A stretch of DNA of 64,000 bases from NCBI GenBank assembly GCA_910587305.1, contig CAJUKV010000006.1, forward strand, positions 48,014 through 112,013, read 5' to 3'. The notes beneath the pieces are model-generated. The model saw nothing but the letters and a program-made list of their open reading frames with translations, ran no database searches and had not been told where the DNA came from. The DNA comes from an uncultured Lachnospiraceae bacterium. GTDB taxonomy: Bacteria; Bacillota; Clostridia; Lachnospirales; Lachnospiraceae. A program made the translations under genes and the position numbers. Positions 8,659 through 17,597 of the stretch are shown piece by piece (position 1 is the stretch's first letter; every line of letters starts with the position of its first letter).

Positions 8659-9513
8659 CTACGAGCTGTATCGACTATATTTTTTGGGGGAGATGCCCAC
8701 TGCCTTTGTAAACGCCTTGAAAAAAGCGCTGTAATCTGTGAAGCCGCTTTTTTCATAAGCGGTCATGACGCTGACGCCATCACTTAAGAGAGATTTGGCG
8801 ATACTGATTCGTCTTGCGGTGACGTATTTATTGATGGTGGTGCCGGTTGCGGATTTAAAAATCCGGCAGATATAAGACTCGCTTAAAAAAAATTCTTCGG
8901 CCAGCTCTGATAATGTCAGGGGAGAAGAAATATTCTGATTGATGTAGCTTAAAATATCATCCACCTGATGATTGCAGACAGAATTATCGGGCGCTGCCGG
9001 TAAAGGGCCTTTCTGAGAAAGACGGTTAACTAAGACTAACAGTTCCATGAACGCTGCCTGCTCATAGATATCGCTGGCATAACCATCCGCGGCGATAATC
9101 TTATTGATATAGTAGAGGAAACGGTTTTGCTGCTCTTTGCTCAGAGAAATTCTGTGGCAGAAGAAATCGGATCTTTGAGAAAAGCAGGCATCTAAGTTTG
9201 TTTCCCCGGAGGAAAGCTGCTTTGGATATTCGGGGTGAATGGACAGGACAATACGTTCATGGGTTGTTTTATCCGCCTGGGTGATTTTATGACTTTCATA
9301 TTGATTGATGACAAACAAATCTCCGGGTTCAATGGCATAGAGCTTATTGTCAATCAGAAACTGTTTTCCGCCGGATACGGAATAATAAAGTTCATAGCAA
9401 TTATGGATATGCATATCCATTGTCTTTTCTTCTTTATACAAATGCGCGATGGCGAAGGTATGAGCCGCCGCGCATTGATCAATTGCCTGCTGACAGGAAT
9501 ACAATTCGTTCAT
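8659..9513 (-). CDS. AraC family transcriptional regulator (cupin sensor)
   Basis: 284 residues. N-terminal cupin-type ligand domain (MHIHNCYELYYSVSGG, IEPGDLFVINQYESHKI), C-terminal double helix-turn-helix (about 185-284) with SPLTLSELAEEFFLSESYICRIFK and GFTDYSAFFKAFTKAVGISPKKY. Start at 9513 is preceded by GGGAGGA. Divergent from kduI with a 246-base shared upstream region, so it most likely controls kduID in response to an uronate or oligosaccharide (inference from position). Convergent to dac. Confidence 0.88.
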   Translation of the reverse strand: MNELYSCQQAIDQCAAAHTFAIAHLYKEEKTMDMHIHNCYELYYSVSGGKQFLIDNKLYAIEPGDLFVINQYESHKITQADKTTHERIVLSIHPEYPKQLSSGETNLDACFSQRSDFFCHRISLSKEQQNRFLYYINKIIAADGYASDIYEQAAFMELLVLVNRLSQKGPLPAAPDNSVCNHQVDDILSYINQNISSPLTLSELAEEFFLSESYICRIFKSATGTTINKYVTARRISIAKSLLSDGVSVMTAYEKSGFTDYSAFFKAFTKAVGISPKKYSRYSS

Positions 9514-9591
9514 ACTAATCCTCCCTGCGTCCATAGCCGTTAACTTAAAAACATTGTCTGTTAGAGTTTATTGTAAATGAAATGTTCAATA

Positions 9592-9647
9592 TTTTCAATA
9601 TTTATAAAAATATTTGAAAAGACATAGATAATTTGTTTCTGTATAAT
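9592..9647 (+). promoter_or_regulatory. kduI promoter with an adjacent inverted repeat
   Basis: Candidate promoter AAGACA (9619-9624) and TATAAT (9642-9647), spacer 17. Overlapping its upstream edge is an AT-rich imperfect inverted repeat, TTTTCAATATTT (9592-9603) against AAATATTTGAAAA (9608-9620), a plausible operator for the divergent AraC protein. The untranslated leader would be about 105 bases. Confidence 0.45.
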
Positions 9648-9759
9648 AATCTGTACGAACATATTACTAAGTAATTGAAACTCGCAAATCATGAAATTGT
9701 CCAGGCAGATTTGCGCTTTCAATCACCTGATATATTGTAAAGAAAGGATGGAGGAAGAA

Positions 9760-10620
9760 ATGGAATTAAGGACGGCGGCTTCACCAAAGGATGTGAAGCA
9801 TTACACTACGCAGAGACTGCGGGAAGAATTTTTGATTCAGGATTTGTTTTTACCCGGACAGATTAAGATGGTATACAGCCATGTAGACAGGATTATCACA
9901 GGGGGAGCGGTTCCGGTTAAGCCCCTTAAGCTGACGGCAGGAGAGGAGCTGCGTGCGGAATATTTCCTGCAAAGGAGAGAGATGGGCGTTATCAATGTGG
10001 GAGGTGCAGGAACAATTACCGTTGACGGAAAAGAATATCGGACAGGTTACAAGGAAGGCATGTATATTGGAATGGGAGCAAAGGACATTGTTTTTGCAAG
10101 CGTGGACGCACAGGAGCCGGCTAAGTTTTACATCAACAGCGCTCCTGCCCATAAAACATATCCCACCGTTTTAATTAAGCCGGAGGGGACACCGGAGGAA
10201 GGCGTTGTGATCGTGAAGGATGAAAACAAAGTGGAGCTTGGGTCTTTGGAGGACGCAAACCACAGGGTTATCTGCAAGTATATTCTTCCGGGCCAGGTTG
10301 AGAGCTGCCAGTTGGTGATGGGGATGACAAAGCTTGCCCCCGGAAGTGTTTGGAATACTATGCCATGCCACACCCACGACAGGCGAATGGAGGTATATCT
10401 TTACTTTGAGATGCCTGAGGATGCAATTGTGATGCATTATATGGGAGAGCCTGATGAGACAAGGCATATTGTAATGAGAAATGAGGAAGCGGTTATCTCG
10501 CCAAGCTGGTCGATTCACGCAGGATGTGGTACCGGAGCTTACACCTTTATATGGGGAATGGTGGGAGAAAACCAGGCCTTTGATGATATGGACAATGTGG
10601 AAATGAAGGATTTACAGTGA
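9760..10620 (+). CDS. kduI: 5-dehydro-4-deoxy-D-glucuronate isomerase
   Basis: Cytoplasmic zinc isomerase (cupin) turning 4-deoxy-L-threo-5-hexosulose uronate, the product of uronate-lyase plus GH88 action, into 3-deoxy-D-glycero-2,5-hexodiulosonate. Seen: MVYSHVDRIITGGAVP, EYFLQRREMGVINVGG, and the metal-site block NTMPCHTHDRRMEVYLYF (His, His, Glu) with IHAGCGT and FIWGMVGENQ at the end. 286 residues, in line with the family. Start at 9760 uses GGAGGAAG just upstream; ATG 9748 is the alternative. First gene of a kduI-kduD pair, 44-base gap. Confidence 0.97.
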   Translation: MELRTAASPKDVKHYTTQRLREEFLIQDLFLPGQIKMVYSHVDRIITGGAVPVKPLKLTAGEELRAEYFLQRREMGVINVGGAGTITVDGKEYRTGYKEGMYIGMGAKDIVFASVDAQEPAKFYINSAPAHKTYPTVLIKPEGTPEEGVVIVKDENKVELGSLEDANHRVICKYILPGQVESCQLVMGMTKLAPGSVWNTMPCHTHDRRMEVYLYFEMPEDAIVMHYMGEPDETRHIVMRNEEAVISPSWSIHAGCGTGAYTFIWGMVGENQAFDDMDNVEMKDLQ

Positions 10621-10664
10621 AAATGCAGTTTATGCAGGCGTGTAGAATCGAAAGGAGAAAAGTA

Positions 10665-11468
10665 ATGAGTGATTTTATGAAGAAGTTTTCCCTGGAAGGT
10701 AAGGTAGCTTTGATCACAGGAGCGTCCTATGGAATAGGATTTGCAATTGCATCGGCTTATGCCGAAGCGGGGGCTGTGATTGTCTTTAATGACATTAAGC
10801 AGGAACTGGTTGACAAGGGGCTTGCGGCTTATGAAGAGAAGGGCATCAAGGCCCACGGTTATGTGTGCGATGTAACAAACGAAGCGCAGGTACAGGCTAT
10901 GGTGGCGCAGATTGAAAAGGAAGTGGGCGTTATAGATATTCTTGTGAACAATGCGGGTATCATTAAGCGAATTCCTATGTGCGACATGACAGCGGAACAG
11001 TTCCGCCAGGTAATTGACGTTGACTTAAACGCTCCTTTTATCGTATCGAAAGCGGTTATTCCAAGTATGATAAAAAAAGGACATGGAAAAATTATCAATA
11101 TTTGCTCTATGATGAGTGAATTAGGACGGGAGACCGTATCCGCATATGCGGCTGCCAAGGGCGGACTTAAGATGCTGACAAGGAATATTGCCTCCGAATA
11201 TGGCGAATTTAACATTCAGTGTAACGGTATTGGACCAGGCTATATCGCTACACCGCAGACCGCACCGTTGCGGGAAATTCAGCCTGACGGTTCAAGACAT
11301 CCCTTTGACCAGTTTATTATTGCCAAGACACCGGCGGCGCGCTGGGGCGTAACGGAGGATTTGCAGGGACCGGCCGTATTTTTGGCATCAGAAGCATCCG
11401 ATTTCGTAAATGGACATGTGCTTTATGTAGATGGCGGTATTTTAGCCTATATCGGCAAACAGCCGTAA
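10665..11468 (+). CDS. kduD: 2-dehydro-3-deoxy-D-gluconate 5-dehydrogenase
   Basis: SDR enzyme reducing the KduI product to 2-keto-3-deoxy-D-gluconate with NAD(P)H. Seen: TGASYGIG, NNAGII, ICSMMSELGRETVSAYAAAKGG (catalytic Ser and YxxxK), GPGYIATPQTA and the C-terminal NGHVLYVDGGILAYIG. 267 residues. Start at 10665 after AAAGGAG. Odd: the last codon and the stop are made by an inserted mobile element. The TAA at 11466-11468 is bases 2-4 of the element, and the flanking duplication shows that the frame formerly read on for two codons (TCA CAA) to a native TAA beyond the insertion. Confidence 0.95.
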   Translation: MSDFMKKFSLEGKVALITGASYGIGFAIASAYAEAGAVIVFNDIKQELVDKGLAAYEEKGIKAHGYVCDVTNEAQVQAMVAQIEKEVGVIDILVNNAGIIKRIPMCDMTAEQFRQVIDVDLNAPFIVSKAVIPSMIKKGHGKIINICSMMSELGRETVSAYAAAKGGLKMLTRNIASEYGEFNIQCNGIGPGYIATPQTAPLREIQPDGSRHPFDQFIIAKTPAARWGVTEDLQGPAVFLASEASDFVNGHVLYVDGGILAYIGKQP

Positions 11469-11579
11469 CTATGAAGCCGAAGGCTTTATCGTTACGAAAT
11501 CCGGCCTATTTGGAGTTTGCCTTCGGCAAACAGGCCGGATTCTTTTAAGCTTTTATGTGTTCTCAGGCCGAATAGTTAT
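11465..11579. mobile_element. MITE copy 2, inserted at the 3' end of kduD
   Basis: Left end GTAACTATGAAGCCG (11465-11479), right end GGCCGAATAGTTAT (to 11579). The flanks are AAACAGCC (11457-11464) and AAACAGTC (11580-11587), an 8-bp target duplication with one change. Inside are the hairpin AATCCGGCCT/AGGCCGGATT and the nested GTTTGCC/GGCAAAC. It shares the AACTATGAAGCCGAAGGCT segment with copy 1. No ORF, so it needs a transposase from elsewhere. Confidence 0.8.
11498..11546. terminator. Terminator-like hairpin within MITE copy 2
   Basis: Perfect 10-bp stem AATCCGGCCT (11498-11507) with AGGCCGGATT (11532-11541), a nested 7-bp hairpin inside the loop, then CTTTT. It lies between convergent kduD and the lyase gene, where a terminator would be expected. 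Confidence 0.55.
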
Positions 11580-11677
11580 AAACAGTCACAATAAAATCGT
11601 AAAGAACATTGCTTTGACACGGCGCTTTCGGGCTTACGAGAGCGCTGTGCCAAAATGCCAGGACAAGAGGAAGTGGT

Positions 11678-13558
11678 TTATCGAATGCGGATTTGAATCC
11701 GTTTATCTGCCGCTTTGATCAAAATTCGGTATATTTCATGTTCCCAGGCGGTCTTAAGCCGGGGATCCGTAATAGGGATACATTCCGTTTTTAGGTATTT
11801 GGCGCCTGATATGTATAAAGCAGCAATTTGGCCAATCTGAAAGAGCAGTTCATCGGAACCTTCTTTTGATAAATTGTCCGAATCGGAGAACGCAGAGCCA
11901 TTCAATACTGGCTTTTCATAGGTCATAAGGCTTAATATCACTTCATTTTTTTTATGCGAAAGAGAGGTTTCCTGAAAGGAAAAGGTATCGGATATAGATA
12001 TACCGGCGCCTTTGCTCAGGGAAACTTTTCTGACATAGTCTCTTAAGCCGGCGTCCTTCGGGTAAGCCGGTGCAATATCCATTTGAATCTCACATAGATC
12101 GTCAGAAAAAAAGATGTCGGTTCCTTGCGCCTTATAAGATTCTCCATCCTTTTGCATATATCCGCTTACAGTAGGAAGATTGTGATATGCGGACTGCATG
12201 GTCCAGATTTCATAGCGCTGGGGCGAAAATGTTTTTTGCGTGTAGCTTTCCACTCCCACATCGATTAAAACAGGCAGGCCGTCTTTATAGACAATGAAAC
12301 TTCCCGTATCATTGTGATTGTGGCTGTCCCCATTGTCCCCCGCCTTGGCGGCAAGAAAGTATACATCATCTCTTGCAATGAAAAGCCCTGTGCTGGGATA
12401 ATACATATTGGGATAGGAAACAGGCGTTTTATGGCAGGCGGCATAGGAGAGAATCTCATTTACCGAGAAAGCATTCTGCACCCGATAGTAGAGATTATTT
12501 TCCTCAGGTAAAAGAAGAGTTTGTGGCATACCGGCAATAAAGTCATTTGCAGCAAAAGTCATCAGATTTTCATTTTCCGTGCGGCTTCCAAACAGAAACT
12601 CCCTGGCGCTGCATCTGCCGGCGACAGGGGAGCAGTCGGCAAAGTTCAGATAATATTTGTCCCGTATATGAACATTCATAATATAGGAGGCGATGTTTTT
12701 TATTTTTGGAGCCTGATATAAAGAGGCAAAGTGACCGCCTGTCACATGGTTTAAAATCTCCATGGTGTTAAAAAGGCACAGGCCGGCGTGGCGGTAGTAG
12801 AGTGCGCCCTCGTCGCAGCAGCCGTCCTCGCCATAATCCGCAAGAAAATAATCCACGCTTTTACACGCTTTCCTGAAAACCTTCCTTTTAAGATCCTCGT
12901 CTGTGGAGGTAAGAAAGACGGCAATGAGGATATTCTGGGTGCACCAGATGGTCCAGTTATTCATGGGCTCATCACCATTTCCCATCCACCAGAAGTGACG
13001 CTCCAAATAAGGCGTGAAGATTCTGTGTGTCAGCTCGCAGGTAATCCTTTTGCGGATAAAAGGGGAAAAGGCGTCCAGCTTATCCCCAAGCAGATAGAGA
13101 GTTGCTGCTAAAATACTACCCGTTTCACAGGCAAATAAATCAAGAACAGGCGCGCCGGAATCGGGAAGGGGAAGCTGGGGGGTGTCGCGGATATAGGAAT
13201 TATGGGCGGGAAGCTGCCAGCCGCTTTCTTCACAGATACAGAAAATACCGTTAACGATATCGTTTAGATAGTTTTCCTGTTCTTCCAGGCACTGCGCCAG
13301 AACAAGCGCGTCAAGAGCACGTCGCCTTGCAAAATATTTATCTTCGTAGCGAACCCGGTTCCCGGTTTTTGTAAAATCCAGAAAATCAGAGGCAAGTATC
13401 GGCGGATAGGCATAGTGAAGGTGGGAATTTCCCGCTTTTTGCGTACCCGCCTTCCAGTCCTTATTTAAAGCGCTCCATGCCTCTTTGTCAGAGGCCGGGG
13501 GAAAAAGAGAAAAGCTATGAAATGGTGATTGCCAGGTTTTTGCAAGTTTGTAAAACAT
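11678..13558 (-). CDS. Heparinase II/III family polysaccharide lyase, cytoplasmic
   Basis: 626 residues: an N-terminal alpha/alpha-toroid half (to about 350) and a C-terminal beta-sandwich half of the Hepar_II_III_C type, marked by GDNGDSHNHNDTGSFIVY and GLPVLIDVG. Also typical are YFLADYGEDGCCDEGALYY and WMGNGDEPMNNWTIW. These enzymes cut uronate-containing chains by beta-elimination. There is no signal peptide (MFYKLAKTWQSPFHS), so it should act on imported oligosaccharides. Start at 13558 follows GGGAGGA. Transcribed opposite to kduID, 99 bases after yesN. Exact substrate (hyaluronan, chondroitin, heparin, alginate) is not decidable; GH88 nearby favours glycosaminoglycan. Confidence 0.85.
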   Translation of the reverse strand: MFYKLAKTWQSPFHSFSLFPPASDKEAWSALNKDWKAGTQKAGNSHLHYAYPPILASDFLDFTKTGNRVRYEDKYFARRRALDALVLAQCLEEQENYLNDIVNGIFCICEESGWQLPAHNSYIRDTPQLPLPDSGAPVLDLFACETGSILAATLYLLGDKLDAFSPFIRKRITCELTHRIFTPYLERHFWWMGNGDEPMNNWTIWCTQNILIAVFLTSTDEDLKRKVFRKACKSVDYFLADYGEDGCCDEGALYYRHAGLCLFNTMEILNHVTGGHFASLYQAPKIKNIASYIMNVHIRDKYYLNFADCSPVAGRCSAREFLFGSRTENENLMTFAANDFIAGMPQTLLLPEENNLYYRVQNAFSVNEILSYAACHKTPVSYPNMYYPSTGLFIARDDVYFLAAKAGDNGDSHNHNDTGSFIVYKDGLPVLIDVGVESYTQKTFSPQRYEIWTMQSAYHNLPTVSGYMQKDGESYKAQGTDIFFSDDLCEIQMDIAPAYPKDAGLRDYVRKVSLSKGAGISISDTFSFQETSLSHKKNEVILSLMTYEKPVLNGSAFSDSDNLSKEGSDELLFQIGQIAALYISGAKYLKTECIPITDPRLKTAWEHEIYRILIKAADKRIQIRIR

Positions 13559-13657
13559 ATGAATCCTCCCTGTATTTTATTATCCTTAAATGAAAGTTGC
13601 CGGTGTAAGTTCTTAAGCCAATAAGCCGGTTTGTAAAGCGAGGCGGCCTTTGGCATT

Positions 13658-15250
13658 TTATAAAGCCGTTTTCATATAATCTCTTGGCGATAGTCCCGTC
13701 ACTTTTTTGAATACACGGCTGAAATAAAACGCGCTTTCAAAGCCAAGAATATCAGATATCTCATAAATTTTATAATCGCCGCTTTCCATCATCTTTTTGG
13801 CGGCATCCACTTTACTTTGATTTACAAAATCAGAAAACCCCGTTTCATTATATTTTGAAAACAGGATACTTAAGTAGTTTGGGCTGATGCAGAAAGCATC
13901 GGCCACATCGTTTAAGGATAACTTTTCTTCGATATGTTCCGTAATGTATTTTTTTGCGTTTATGACGATGTTGTTTTTATAATCACTGGTGCGGGCGGCA
14001 AATTCCGCACAGAGACCGTCCCTTAAGGTTTTCAGATAAAGCATAATCTGCGGCACGTTTGTCATCTCATAGATGGAACGATAGCCGTTTGCGCTTGATG
14101 CAAAGATTTTGGAGACCACCTGCTCTCCGTTGCTTAAAAGGGACAGGGACAGATAGAGGATATTGCATGCGGCGTCTAATGCCTGAGTATAGTGAGTAGG
14201 CTGTTCCTGAAACAGTCCTATGATGGAGGTGAAGATATCGTAGAGTGTTTTTTCATCATACTCGGCATAGGCTTTTTGGATATCTTCTTTAAACAGGGAC
14301 ATATTGAATATATTTTTCAAAGTGGTGCTTTCTGAGATATCGTCAAAAAACAGAATTGGCTGTTCATCTGTAATCCGGGGAAAAATCTGTTTGGCATCCT
14401 GATAGGAAACGGAGAGCAGCAAGGGTTTGTCCACAGAGGATCCTATACTGGCGCGTATGGTGACGCTGTAATAGTTGAAAATCATAGCGGATACCTGAAC
14501 GAATGCCTGCAGGATGGTTTGCTTGTGGTGGGTAAACGTTCCATTGCTCAGGAAAAAGACAATGCAAAAATGCCTGCTATCCAAAGAAACCGTATGGCAG
14601 GGAACATATTTGGCCATAAGTTCACTTACAAGCTGCATGCTGCTGACATAAAGGCTGATCTGCTTTTCTAAAGTCATTGTATTTAGTTTACTGCTGCCTA
14701 TTTCTATGTACCCTGCAGTGAAAGAATCGTAGCCAAAGTTGATATTGAGATTCTTTGCCTGAGATAAAAACTGATGTTCCGATTCAAACAGATTAAAGAG
14801 CAGGCGGGTAAAGAACTGTTCTTTAAAGATATTACCGGGGGCAAGCTCTAAGTCTTTCGTGCATCGGAGCTCGGAAATTCTGCCCATTGCACGGTTTAAG
14901 CTTTGACGCAGCAGGTCAGGGGTAAGCTCCAGCTTAATCAGGTAATCGACTGCCTGATAGGTGATGGCATCCTTGACATAATGGAAATCCTCATAACCGG
15001 TGAGTATGATAAATACCGGGAGCTTGAGTCCTTCATCGTAACATTTGCGGACAAGCTCTAAGCCGCTCATAACAGGCATTTTAACATCGGTGATGACGAT
15101 ATCCACATCATATTCCTGAATCATTTCATAAGCGCTTTGACCGTTAGAGGCAATACCCACAATGCTTATGTTAAGCTCTTCCCAGTTTATCATTGATTTT
15201 ATGCCTGCCTGAACCAAAGGTTCATCATCAACAATCAGTAATTTAATCAT
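13658..15250 (-). CDS. YesN-type response regulator (receiver plus AraC HTH)
   Basis: 530 residues. Receiver domain at 1-120 with the acidic pair DDEP, phospho-acceptor Asp in VDIVITDVKMPVMSG and Lys in YLIKLELTP. The middle 300 residues are a poorly conserved linker, and the AraC double HTH is at about 430-530 (KLSLNDVADAFCISPNYLSILFSK, GLSPRDYMK). Start at 15250 with GGAGGA upstream; it overlaps the kinase stop by 8 bases, showing translational coupling. Partner of the kinase at 15243-17141; the likely target is the divergent ABC importer operon. Confidence 0.92.
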   Translation of the reverse strand: MIKLLIVDDEPLVQAGIKSMINWEELNISIVGIASNGQSAYEMIQEYDVDIVITDVKMPVMSGLELVRKCYDEGLKLPVFIILTGYEDFHYVKDAITYQAVDYLIKLELTPDLLRQSLNRAMGRISELRCTKDLELAPGNIFKEQFFTRLLFNLFESEHQFLSQAKNLNINFGYDSFTAGYIEIGSSKLNTMTLEKQISLYVSSMQLVSELMAKYVPCHTVSLDSRHFCIVFFLSNGTFTHHKQTILQAFVQVSAMIFNYYSVTIRASIGSSVDKPLLLSVSYQDAKQIFPRITDEQPILFFDDISESTTLKNIFNMSLFKEDIQKAYAEYDEKTLYDIFTSIIGLFQEQPTHYTQALDAACNILYLSLSLLSNGEQVVSKIFASSANGYRSIYEMTNVPQIMLYLKTLRDGLCAEFAARTSDYKNNIVINAKKYITEHIEEKLSLNDVADAFCISPNYLSILFSKYNETGFSDFVNQSKVDAAKKMMESGDYKIYEISDILGFESAFYFSRVFKKVTGLSPRDYMKTAL

Positions 15251-17141
15251 TGCTTCCTCCATTTTGATTATAATAAGCTGACGCGCAAAGTTTGGCAGCG
15301 TTTGTTTGCTTGAAGCGAAAAGGCAGCAGAATTGTTACGGTAGTGCCCTGGCCGGGTGAGCTTTTTATGGACAGTCCATAGGGAGAACCAAATTCGTATT
15401 GGAGCCGTTTATGGACATTGTCAAGTCCGATTTCTTTAAAGAAAGAAGCGGAACCGACGCCTGAGTGCTGCTTTAGCAGGGTGTCTATAAGCTCGGGAGA
15501 AATTCCAACGCCATCGTCGCTTACATCGATATGGATATCACCGCAGGTATCTTTTAAAACATGAATTTGAATAGTTCCTGCGGTGCCTTTGGGCTCAATA
15601 CCATGAAAAATAGCATTTTCAATCAGAGGTTGTAAGGTAAAGCGCAGGATCTGGCAGGATAAAAGGCTTTCATCCTCAACCTTAATGGACAAAGTGATTG
15701 TACCACCGTAACGGTACTGCTGTATGGTAAAGTAATCCTGTATCAGCGCAAGCTCTTCTTCAATGGTAATCAGGCTGGCAGTGCCATTGGATACATTTTT
15801 TAACAGCCGGGCTAAGGAGGTAGTCATTTCAGCAATGCCAGGGGCATTTTGGATGGTAGCCATCCACTTAATGGAATTTAAGGTGTTGTGCATAAAATGA
15901 GGATTAATCTGGCTTTGCAGCATCTGGTATTCATAATCTTTTTTCTGCTTTTCATCTTCAATCCGTTGGTTCATGAGATGAAGTACATTTTCAGATAAGC
16001 GGTTGATGGTTTTGCCGATATCGCCTAATTCGTGTTCCCATTCGGTGGAACTGTCGCGGGAAAAATCGCCTTGCTCAATTCGTCTGATGCGTTTTTGGAG
16101 CTGATTGACGGGTACATTGATGGTTTTTGAGAGGAAGTTAAAAAGTATCACGCCAATAATGCTTGCGATAACGATAATAAAGAACAAAATAAGCAGAAAG
16201 CTGCGCAGTATATTTTGAGACAGCTGATGCTGGTCTACGCATAACATGACGGACCAGTTTTCCGTGAGAAGAGGCTGCGCAATAAGCAGGGAAGTTTCTT
16301 TGGTTTCCTGGTGAAAAAGGGTTAATATGGACGTATTATCATGGAGCGCTGTGTAAGCAATGTTTTCAGATGGTTCTATATGGTAGCTGCCGGTGCATGG
16401 AATTAGTGTGCCGTCTGTGTATTGATAAAGAGTACCGCCTATTTTGTAATAGAACTGGCTGCCTGCCACAGCCGGATAATTGCGGAGAGGATCGGTTAAG
16501 ACATTTGTGGATATTTCTGCAAAAATATATCCGATTTCATCCGCCTTATAGGGGTGATATATCATATATAAGAAAGGAATCATAGGTATCTGCCGGGCAG
16601 TGTAGAAAGGATCCGGCAGTATTTCGGTACATGGTTTTCCGGGATTGTCATGAAGAAGTTCAAAATATGGGGTTTCTAAAATAGCCTGTGAGGAGACTTT
16701 CCCGGTAGATTTGGAGGCTTCTACAAGCTGTATGATATCGTTTCGGTACTTCCCAATGATAACCAAACGTACCAGATGAGAGGGAAGGGATGAGTTGGAC
16801 GCATAGGTGTCCGTGACAAAGTCATGGGCTTCCCTCTTTATATGATTGTCAGAGGTATCTGATTCCATAGCAAATTTCTGAATTCTGTCGCTGGTCTGAC
16901 AGGAATGGATATAGTTTGTCACTCCTTCGATATTTGTGTTAATGGAAGAACATACGAAGGATAAATTAATTTCCGAGGTCTGCAAAAGATTTTGCCGAAG
17001 GCTTCCTGAAACCAGATAGTAGCTGATTGCGGTAATAATTCCGCTGATTAGGAAAATGATGGAAATCGTAATCAGTAAAATACGCATGCGTATGGTGCAA
17101 AATGTTTTATGAAGTTTATTTTTCAGGGAGACAAGCTTCAT
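15243..17141 (-). CDS. YesM-type sensor histidine kinase
   Basis: 632 residues. Two membrane helices (about 20-45 and 320-345) flank an extracellular sensing region of about 270 residues; then HAMP (NVPVNQLQKRIRRIEQGDFS), His_kinase domain with QSQINPHFMHNTLNSIKWM (phospho-His in PHF) and an HATPase domain with LQPLIENAIFHGI, VSDDGVGI and GLDNVHKRL. YesM/YesN pairs usually sense extracellular oligosaccharides and activate their importer. Start at 17141, since GAGGG precedes it. The leader is one copy of repeat L2. Confidence 0.93.
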   Translation of the reverse strand: MKLVSLKNKLHKTFCTIRMRILLITISIIFLISGIITAISYYLVSGSLRQNLLQTSEINLSFVCSSINTNIEGVTNYIHSCQTSDRIQKFAMESDTSDNHIKREAHDFVTDTYASNSSLPSHLVRLVIIGKYRNDIIQLVEASKSTGKVSSQAILETPYFELLHDNPGKPCTEILPDPFYTARQIPMIPFLYMIYHPYKADEIGYIFAEISTNVLTDPLRNYPAVAGSQFYYKIGGTLYQYTDGTLIPCTGSYHIEPSENIAYTALHDNTSILTLFHQETKETSLLIAQPLLTENWSVMLCVDQHQLSQNILRSFLLILFFIIVIASIIGVILFNFLSKTINVPVNQLQKRIRRIEQGDFSRDSSTEWEHELGDIGKTINRLSENVLHLMNQRIEDEKQKKDYEYQMLQSQINPHFMHNTLNSIKWMATIQNAPGIAEMTTSLARLLKNVSNGTASLITIEEELALIQDYFTIQQYRYGGTITLSIKVEDESLLSCQILRFTLQPLIENAIFHGIEPKGTAGTIQIHVLKDTCGDIHIDVSDDGVGISPELIDTLLKQHSGVGSASFFKEIGLDNVHKRLQYEFGSPYGLSIKSSPGQGTTVTILLPFRFKQTNAAKLCASAYYNQNGGSND

Positions 17142-17186
17142 ATTTCCCTCATTTCTGCGCTGCTTTTTGCGCATATCAGGTTTGCG
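17139..17186 (-). repeat. Leader repeat L2, copy at the yesM-type gene
   Basis: On the minus strand the 48 bases before and through the start codon (CGCAAACCTGATATGCGCAA, then GCAGCGCAGAAATGAGGGA) are nearly identical to the rimO leader at 45241-45288. The shorter block GCGCAGAAATGAGG is also at rpoZ (44634-44657). The repeat includes the ribosome binding site ATGAGGG. Confidence 0.7.
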
Positions 17187-17597
17187 TCAGTGCCGGAGCA
17201 TTTCTTTGCGATATTATGCGTTGTTCGTAAAGCCGCCTTCGGCATTTCCCCATAGCGAACTTGGTGCTGTCACCTATTTTATCATAGGAAAGAAGCATTT
17301 GGAATGAAAATTGTACCTGATAAGATAAAGTGAAAAAGAAAGTGCATGTTTATCAAAAATAAGATATCTTTCAAAAAAATTTTGAAAAAGAAAAATAATC
17401 AGGAAGAAATTCTGAATATTTTTAAAAGAAATCCCATGTAAAATATAGTCGGAAACAAGTATACTGTATTTTGTAATAACCTATAGGTAAATTTTTAGAA
17501 ATACAAAAAAATATGCGCCTATGACGGAAAATCAGCCATAAAGGCAAGCGCAGGAGAGATTTACGGGCGCAAAAATAAGGATAGGAGGAGAAAATCC
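17187..17597. promoter_or_regulatory. Divergent regulatory region between yesM and the ABC importer
   Basis: About 410 bases without a gene. Near yesM is a small hairpin around AAAGCCGCCTTCGGCATTT (17231-17249), a motif echoed at 13642-13672. The right half is very AT-rich. A weak promoter for the binding-protein gene is TGTAAA (17437-17442) with TATACT (17460-17465), spacer 17. AGGAGG at 17583-17588 is its ribosome binding site. A YesN operator is expected here but I cannot identify it. Confidence 0.4.
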
